Source of the DNA: Cytophagales bacterium
GTDB lineage: Bacteria; Bacteroidota; Bacteroidia; Cytophagales; Cyclobacteriaceae
DNA: 64,000 nucleotides
NCBI GenBank assembly: GCA_022360015.1
Contig: JAKSDQ010000158.1
Span: 62,001-126,000, forward strand
Direction of reading: 5' to 3'
Positions 58,506 to 64,000 of the stretch are shown here, piece by piece. The position numbers and the translations under genes are program-made. The stretch's first letter is position 1. Every line of letters starts with the position of its first letter. Under the pieces are notes generated by a model that was not told the origin of the DNA, ran no database searches, and saw nothing but the letters and a program-made list of their open reading frames with translations.

Positions 58506-60902
58506 TTATTCCACCTTAAGAGGCTTGACCGGATTGGTACACGCGGCTTTGGTAGCATGGAAACTTATGGTGAGGATCGTGATAATGATGGTAACAATTG
58601 CGGTTAAAACGAAAGTTGCCGGCTTTACACTTACGCTATAAGCAAAGTTTTGTAACCAGTTGATAACAAAATAATAGGCAAAAGGCCAGGCCAGCACAAT
58701 GGAAATGCCTATAAGTACCAAATAATCTTTGGCCACCAAAAAAATGATATCCGAAAAGGTCGCTCCGTTAACCTTTCTGATACTAATCTCCCGTTTCCGC
58801 TGAGAGGCTGTAAAGGACGCTAACCCGAATAACCCTAAACAGGCGATGAGAATGGTAATACCCGAAAATACTGCAAATATTTTCCCTTTTCTCTCATCCT
58901 CAATGTAGTATTTTCTTAAATCATCGTCGACAAAACTATAATCAAAGGGTGCTTCGGTGATATGTTTATCCCATACTTCGTGCATAAAGTTAAGTGTACT
59001 TTTAATTTCCTTATCTTTGATTTTTATCAACATAAATTGATTGTGTGCTTTATAGGTCAAAACCATGGGCTCAATTTTTTCATGAAGTGAGCGCATGTGG
59101 AAATCCCTGATTACTCCAATGACCTTTGCATTTTTAATTTTATAATCTTCGTTTACCACTATGTCGACCCTCATACCTACAGGCTTTTGCCAACCCATTT
59201 TATTAACCAATGTCTGGTTTACGATCACCGCATCTAACGAATCGGCAGGCGATTGCCTTGAAAAATTCCTGCCTTCCAGTAACTGAATTCCAAGGCTCGG
59301 CAGATATTGCTCATCGACGTTAAAATTAAGCAATAACCGCTCCTGCATTCTACCATGATTCGACTCAACGTAAAATGCGGATTGAATAAAGTCCCCTGTC
59401 CCGGGTGTGCATTCACCGGACGCAACAAATTCAATGTTTTCATGAGACTCCCAAAAGGTGGACAATTGGTTGAACTTCGACTTCAGCGATTCACTATGTA
59501 AAGGGATCCTGACCAGATTCCGTTCATCAAAACCCAAATCCTTGTCACTCAGATAGTTTAACTGATCATACACCACCCAAGTGCATATCAACATGATACT
59601 GGAGAGCCCAAACTGGGTGATAACCAGGATTTTTCTTAGAGACAGGTTGCCCAGGTTTCCATAGAATTTTCCTTTCAATACCTCGATCGCGTTAAGTCTT
59701 GATAAATAAAAAGCCGGGTAACTTCCGGCCATTAACCCGACCAGCAAAATAATTCCCAGCAGTGCCATCATGATACCTGGTGAAGTAAGTACTGATAAAT
59801 CGATCGCTTTACCCGAGATAGCAGCAAATGGTCCGACGAGATATTTAATGCTAATTAAGCTTACTATCATGGATAATGTGGTAAATATAACCGACTCGAC
59901 AATGAATTGCTTCATCAATTGAGTTTTGTAAGAACCCACCAGTTTTCTCAGCCCAACTTCCTTGGCCCTCTTTACAGATCCCGCAGTTGCCAGGTTCATG
60001 TAATTGATACTGGCAATGATGATCATAAACAGGGCAATGGCTGAAAAAATGTAGATGTAAGATATTTCACCACCAGGCCTTACTTCGGCCTGCAGTTTGG
60101 AATACAAGTGAATATCAGTGAGTGGCTGAAGAAAAAATGACGCCGAAGCGTTAAATTGATAAAATATTTCTTCCATATATCGGTTGTAAACCTCCTTAAG
60201 CCTGGGCAAAAATTGGTCCGGTGGGTAATTTTTTGGCAGAAGAACATATGTGTAATCGCTGAAATTTACCCAATTCGTGGTTCTTTCCCTCGGTATATTC
60301 CGGTAAGAAATAAAGGCGGCCGGAACAAAATGCGAGTTAGGGCGGATATCTTCCAGCACACCTGTTACCTTTAATGGTTGTCGGTTGCCACCGAAATAGA
60401 TTTTCTTCCCAAGCGCTTCAACCGTACCAAAGTATTTCTCAGCCAGGGTTTTGGAAATGACTATAGCATGCTCCTCATTCAGGCATGTATATGGGTCGCC
60501 ATGAAGCAGGTTAAAATCAAACATTTTAAAAATGCCGGGATCGGCATAGTAAAAATCATTTTCAAAAAACCGGTTATCATCTACTGCCACCATTTCCCTT
60601 TTCAAATCCACGACGCGCGTGAACTCGATCACCTCGTTAAATTCCCGTTTTAATACAGGCCCCAGCGGTGCGGGTGTGGTGGCGATGCTGAAATAATCAT
60701 CCTTAATCACCGCATCTGCGGCTATCCGGTAGATTTGCCGGGCCTGATGATGATACCGGTCGTAGCTAAACTCGTAATTGATATAAAGTAAAAGCAATAC
60801 GCTGAATGTCAGACCTAATGACAGCCCGAAAATATTGATAAAGCTATACATCTTATATCTTTCAATATTTCTGAGAACAATAAGGATATAATTTTTAAGC
60901 AT
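58506..60902 (-). CDS. MacB/FtsX-like ABC transporter permease
   Basis: The 798-aa membrane protein (ATG 60902; the frame extends to 60929) has the duplicated MacB_PCD-FtsX layout. An N-terminal helix with INIFGLSLGLTFSVLLLLYI precedes a periplasmic domain, a three-helix FtsX core (VKRAKEVGLRKLVGSYKTQL), a second periplasmic domain, and a final FtsX core (SQRKREISIRKVNGATFSDI). There is no ATPase domain, and none is encoded adjacent. In Bacteroidota such permeases are commonly orphan and linked to cell-envelope stress or lipoprotein export. Confidence 0.93.
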   Translation of the reverse strand: MLKNYILIVLRNIERYKMYSFINIFGLSLGLTFSVLLLLYINYEFSYDRYHHQARQIYRIAADAVIKDDYFSIATTPAPLGPVLKREFNEVIEFTRVVDLKREMVAVDDNRFFENDFYYADPGIFKMFDFNLLHGDPYTCLNEEHAIVISKTLAEKYFGTVEALGKKIYFGGNRQPLKVTGVLEDIRPNSHFVPAAFISYRNIPRERTTNWVNFSDYTYVLLPKNYPPDQFLPRLKEVYNRYMEEIFYQFNASASFFLQPLTDIHLYSKLQAEVRPGGEISYIYIFSAIALFMIIIASINYMNLATAGSVKRAKEVGLRKLVGSYKTQLMKQFIVESVIFTTLSMIVSLISIKYLVGPFAAISGKAIDLSVLTSPGIMMALLGIILLVGLMAGSYPAFYLSRLNAIEVLKGKFYGNLGNLSLRKILVITQFGLSSIMLICTWVVYDQLNYLSDKDLGFDERNLVRIPLHSESLKSKFNQLSTFWESHENIEFVASGECTPGTGDFIQSAFYVESNHGRMQERLLLNFNVDEQYLPSLGIQLLEGRNFSRQSPADSLDAVIVNQTLVNKMGWQKPVGMRVDIVVNEDYKIKNAKVIGVIRDFHMRSLHEKIEPMVLTYKAHNQFMLIKIKDKEIKSTLNFMHEVWDKHITEAPFDYSFVDDDLRKYYIEDERKGKIFAVFSGITILIACLGLFGLASFTASQRKREISIRKVNGATFSDIIFLVAKDYLVLIGISIVLAWPFAYYFVINWLQNFAYSVSVKPATFVLTAIVTIIITILTISFHATKAACTNPVKPLKVE

Positions 60903-61065
60903 ACTGCCAACTTTGGCTTTTTTCCTCAATTAATATACCATTAAGTATAACTTGCTGTAAAAGAGATATTTATGTTGTATTATTGTTAATAACAAACAAA
61001 ATATGTTCGTATATATGACATTTATTGATCAATATTGAACACTTTTTATATATAAATCAGCCCAT

Positions 61066-62004
61066 TCAACGCCAGTTTATGACATTCTTCTGTTTTCTTC
61101 CGGCCATTTCCGGAGGCAAGGAATCGATGATCTCCTTAAATAAGGCTTCGACAATTTTTCGCTTCAGAAAACTGCGATGCATGATGAGACTCACCTCCCT
61201 GACCGGTGCCGGTGCCACGAAGGGTCTCAGTTTTTTTTTGTTGTTGACAGATAAATCATAAACAGCCAATTCCGGCAGCAAAGTAAGCCCCCGTCTTTGA
61301 TCAACGATTTTCCTGAGCGCCTCCAGGGAGCCGCTTTCGTACCTGAAATGTTCATTTTTTGGTTTTTCCTGATAGGCCCCGCATAAGTTGAGTGCCTGCT
61401 CCCTGAAACAATGCCCCTCGTTTAATAACCATAAATCATTTACATCAATATCATGAGTCGTTAAAACCTCCTGCTCGGATAAAGGATGTAAACTTGATAC
61501 ATACGCATAAAATTCTTCATAAAACAGGGGTTTTTCCAAGATACCCTGTTCTTTAAGCGGAGTCACCACAAGGCCTATGTCCAGCAGGTCATTTTTTAAC
61601 CGCTTAATAATTTGTGAGGTCAAAAATTCCTCTACAAGGACATTCACCTTGGGATATTTTTCAACGAAAGTGTTGATAAAAAGGGGTAAAAGATAAGGTG
61701 ATAATGTAGGGATCACCCCAAGCCTGATTTCGCCAACCAGCTCGTGTTTTTCATCGTCAATGATCTCTTGTATTTTTTTTGACTCATTTAAAACCACCCT
61801 GGCTTGTTTGATGATTGTCTGGCCTATTTCGGTGGGTATGACCGGGTGTTTACTACGATCGAAAATTATTACACCCAACGAGTCTTCCAGTTTCTGAATT
61901 TGCATACTGAGGGTAGGCTGAGTAATGAAACATTTTTCAGCAGCCTTGGCAAAATGCCGGTAGGTATCGACAGCAACAATATACTCTAACTGTATTAAGG
62001 TCAT
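61066..62004 (-). CDS. oxyR: LysR-type peroxide regulator OxyR
   Basis: OxyR activates catalase/peroxidase genes when H2O2 oxidises two cysteines. The 312-aa protein has an N-terminal winged helix (MTLIQLEYIVAVDTYRHFAK, FITQPTLSMQIQKLE) and a LysR effector domain containing EGHCFREQALNLCGAY. The two cysteines fall at residues 199 and 208, the same numbering and spacing as in E. coli OxyR. The gene is divergent from a 95-aa protein gene (168-base gap). No peroxidase gene is in the window, though a superoxide dismutase lies far upstream. Confidence 0.94.
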   Translation of the reverse strand: MTLIQLEYIVAVDTYRHFAKAAEKCFITQPTLSMQIQKLEDSLGVIIFDRSKHPVIPTEIGQTIIKQARVVLNESKKIQEIIDDEKHELVGEIRLGVIPTLSPYLLPLFINTFVEKYPKVNVLVEEFLTSQIIKRLKNDLLDIGLVVTPLKEQGILEKPLFYEEFYAYVSSLHPLSEQEVLTTHDIDVNDLWLLNEGHCFREQALNLCGAYQEKPKNEHFRYESGSLEALRKIVDQRRGLTLLPELAVYDLSVNNKKKLRPFVAPAPVREVSLIMHRSFLKRKIVEALFKEIIDSLPPEMAGRKQKNVINWR

Positions 62005-62172
62005 AGCTATAATTTTATCAAAAAAACCTGGTAAATTATCCCAAAGCTAACTTTCAGGGAACAACCAACAAATATTTTACGTTAATTAAGTAACCAGTAG
62101 TTGTAAACGACAATTCAAAGGTGAAAGATCGTTAGTGTTAGCCAATTTATTCGTAAATTTCTGGTTGTAATT

Positions 62173-62460
62173 ATGATTAAAAAATCTACCATAGTAAACC
62201 TTTTAAACTACCTGATAGAGCAGCACCGGGATCTAACCTGGAAGCTTGACTGCTGCTACAGCGACGGTAAAGATTTAATCATCTACAAAATCCTGATCAA
62301 CTCTCTGCAAAACAACCAGATTAAAGGCAATATACAATTTAATTCCAGCAATGGTGAGGTCCTAACCTTCAATTACCTGGGGTTTAAATTAAAAGACAAA
62401 ACAGGAATTGTTGACTTGTTGCTTGACCTTTGCAACTACGAAAGAACTTCGCTGGTCTAG
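62173..62460 (+). CDS. small hypothetical protein
   Basis: The protein is 95 aa, with a predicted soluble alpha-beta pattern (TIVNLLNYLIEQHRDLTW, GNIQFNSSNGEVLTFNYLGF). There are three cysteines, two of them adjacent (DCCYS) and one near the C terminus (LCNYE). I recognise no family. It is divergent from oxyR and could be a regulated target, but no OxyR site was recognised. Confidence 0.6.
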   Translation: MIKKSTIVNLLNYLIEQHRDLTWKLDCCYSDGKDLIIYKILINSLQNNQIKGNIQFNSSNGEVLTFNYLGFKLKDKTGIVDLLLDLCNYERTSLV

Positions 62461-62506
62461 CCCTTATCCTCCATATTGAAAACAAAATAACTTATTCACC
62501 TTTAAT

Positions 62507-62527
62507 TATTTAGATTTATTCTAAATA
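62507..62527 (+). promoter_or_regulatory. probable iron-regulator operator (21-base perfect palindrome)
   Basis: TATTTAGA-tttat-TCTAAATA has perfect 8-base arms and lies 38 bases before the ferric-iron binding protein gene, next to its likely promoter. Its TTTAG...CTAAA core resembles DtxR/MntR-type metalloregulator boxes more than the classical Fur box. Confidence 0.6.
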
Positions 62528-62564
62528 CTTTCTATTTTTATAATTCAAAATCAACAAATAGACC

Positions 62565-63620
62565 ATGTTTAAAAATCACTTAACTATTTTTTTGATAGCC
62601 ATCACCAGTGTTATGATATATTCCTGTGATATTAAAAAGGCAGGTACCCAAAACGAAAACACGGATGAACAAGTAGTAAACGTCTACACCCACCGGCACT
62701 ACGAGGTAGACAAGCAACTTTTTGCTGATTTTACTACTGAAACGGGCATAAAGGTGAATGTTGTAAACGCCAGTGCGGATGAACTGATACAGAAAATGGA
62801 GATGGAAGGTGAAAAATCCCCGGCGGATGTGTTAATTACGGTTGATGCAGGCAGGTTGCACAGAGCCAAAGAAAAGGGCCTCATTAAAAGTATTAAATCC
62901 GGCCTACTGGAAAATAATATACCTGGCAAATTCCGGGATCCGGAAGGTTACTGGTTCGGTCTTACCTACCGGGCCAGGGTTATTGTATACGCACCTGATC
63001 GCGTTGACCCCACTGCCCTTACTACCTATGAATCCCTGGCGGACGAAAAATGGAATGGAAAGTTATTGATCCGTTCCTCAGGCAATATTTATAATCAGTC
63101 ATTACTGGCTTCGCTCATTGCCGCAAACGGGAGGGATGAGGCCAAAAAATGGGCTGAAGCTGTTGTTAATAACCTGGCCAGGGAACCTAAAGGCAGCGAT
63201 CGGGACCAGGTAAAGGCTATCGCTTCTGGCATTGGAGATGTTGCTGTGGTCAATTCTTACTACATAGGAAAACTGCTGGATTCAAAAGTGGAAGAAGAGG
63301 TAAATGCCGGCGAAGCCGTACAGGTGTTCTTCCCGAATCAGGAAGGCCGTGGTACACACATTAATGTGAGTGGTGCTGCTGTTGCCAATCACGCTCCCAA
63401 CGAGGCAAACGCCATAAAGTTTATAGAATATTTATCAGACGAAAAGGCTCAATCAGTTTTTGCAGGCGCTAACTTTGAATATCCGGTGAAGCCCGGAATT
63501 AAATTTGCATCGCTTTTAGACGCCTGGGGAACATTTAAGTCTGATTCCGTTAACCTTTCTGTTTTGGGTGAAAATAACAGGGATGCGGTTATGATTTTTG
63601 ATGAAGTCGGCTGGAAATAG
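62565..63620 (+). CDS. ferric iron ABC transporter substrate-binding lipoprotein (FbpA/AfuA-like)
   Basis: This is a periplasmic Fe3+-binding protein of 351 aa. A lipoprotein signal (MIYSC, Cys21) is followed by the extracellular solute-binding fold with VVNVYTHRHYEVDKQLFADF, ADVLITVDAGRLHRAKEKG, and a hinge-spanning YWFGLTYRARVIVYAPD. NSYYIGKLLDSK carries the paired tyrosines that bind iron in FbpA proteins. The C-terminal EYLSDEKAQSVFAGANFEYP is typical. The permease gene begins 36 bases downstream. Iron control is suggested by the palindrome upstream. Confidence 0.92.
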   Translation: MFKNHLTIFLIAITSVMIYSCDIKKAGTQNENTDEQVVNVYTHRHYEVDKQLFADFTTETGIKVNVVNASADELIQKMEMEGEKSPADVLITVDAGRLHRAKEKGLIKSIKSGLLENNIPGKFRDPEGYWFGLTYRARVIVYAPDRVDPTALTTYESLADEKWNGKLLIRSSGNIYNQSLLASLIAANGRDEAKKWAEAVVNNLAREPKGSDRDQVKAIASGIGDVAVVNSYYIGKLLDSKVEEEVNAGEAVQVFFPNQEGRGTHINVSGAAVANHAPNEANAIKFIEYLSDEKAQSVFAGANFEYPVKPGIKFASLLDAWGTFKSDSVNLSVLGENNRDAVMIFDEVGWK

Positions 63621-63656
63621 AATCCGGCGATTTTTGACAAATTATTCAAATAGATT

Positions 63657-64000
63657 TTGGCATTAAACAAATATCGGGCCTCACGAAAAATTACTTTTAA
63701 TTCGTGGACAGTTTACCTGATAGTTATTGTCCTTGTTATTGCCATTCCGCTGCTTTCTATATTCTTTGGCCTTTTTAAAGGGCCCGGACAAGCCTGGGGT
63801 CATATCCAAAAAAACCTGTTGCCTGATTATGTGGCTAACTCACTGGTTCTGGTTCTTGGAACAGGACTGTTGACCACATTACTGGGGGTGTCGACAGCTT
63901 GGTTTGTAAGTACCTGCGATTTTACAGGAAGAAAGTTTTTTGAGTGGGCATTGATATTACCTCTCGCTATTCCTTCCTACATTATTGCCTATACCTATGC
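63657..64000 (+). CDS. ferric iron ABC transporter permease, N-terminal part (runs off window)
   Basis: Translation from TTG 63657 gives LALNKYRASRKITFNSW, then membrane helix TVYLIVIVLVIAIPLLSIFF, and the start of a BPD_transp_1 permease domain: VANSLVLVLGTGLLTTLLGV, STAWFVSTCDFTGRKFFEW, LILPLAIPSYIIAYTY. This is the pattern of FbpB/ThiP-like iron permeases. An in-frame TAG sits just upstream of the start. It ends at the window edge with about 114 codons visible, so the ATPase gene presumably lies beyond. Confidence 0.88.
   Translation, partial: MALNKYRASRKITFNSWTVYLIVIVLVIAIPLLSIFFGLFKGPGQAWGHIQKNLLPDYVANSLVLVLGTGLLTTLLGVSTAWFVSTCDFTGRKFFEWALILPLAIPSYIIAYTY

Overview
The window is one 64-kb stretch of a Bacteroidota chromosome, most likely from the order Cytophagales. 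Evidence for this is a SusC/SusD pair with its ECF sigma factor and FecR, a large secreted protease with a type IX secretion (Por) C-terminal tail, DUF4783 upstream of nadC, DUF5117-family and DUF368 proteins, and several TAnnTTTG-type -7 promoter elements. I see no rRNA, tRNA, CRISPR array or intact transposase. The last gene runs off the right edge.

Layout. 1-5.5 kb: a small membrane protein, a MOSC protein, an unusual 609-aa pyruvate kinase flanked by G-rich, C-free tracts, a CDF metal exporter, and a MerR/TipAS regulator broken by one in-frame amber codon. 5.5-7.8 kb: a structured non-coding stretch, then an AT-rich three-gene operon (GHKL ATPase with an N-terminal STAS-like half, DUF4325 STAS-like protein, PIN nuclease). 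This is my best candidate for a poorly described system. 8-17.8 kb: housekeeping genes (gpmI, DUF4783-nadC, YcxB, GNAT, tadA, superoxide dismutase, uvrB). 17.9-26.6 kb: a secreted amidohydrolase, ECF sigma/FecR, SusC with an STN domain, SusD, and a ~204-bp palindromic MITE with a 7-bp flanking direct repeat.

26.6-37.3 kb: two minus-strand operons. One is TPR protein-ComA-like-DUF368-aroE. The other is an exopolysaccharide operon (glycosyltransferase, rfbC, Wza, Wzc BY-kinase, YwqE-type phosphatase, epimerase) with a good promoter match. 37.4-46.1 kb: hflX, a lipoprotein that is a stand-alone copy of the propeptide of the next gene, that metzincin protease, and polA. 46.1-52.7 kb: a gene relic, a PLP-dependent ammonia-lyase, DinB and nitroreductase proteins, and a type III polyketide synthase cluster (methyltransferase, PKS, UbiA prenyltransferase, FAD enzyme).

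52.8-64 kb: a DUF5117-type metalloprotease, a frameshifted EamA transporter, a degenerate receiver protein, a retropepsin-PDZ protein, a MacB/FtsX-like permease, OxyR with both redox cysteines, and the start of a ferric-iron ABC importer preceded by a perfect 21-bp palindrome that looks like a metalloregulator operator.

Products were assigned by reading motifs and domain order, without database searches. Promoters and operators are pattern matches only.
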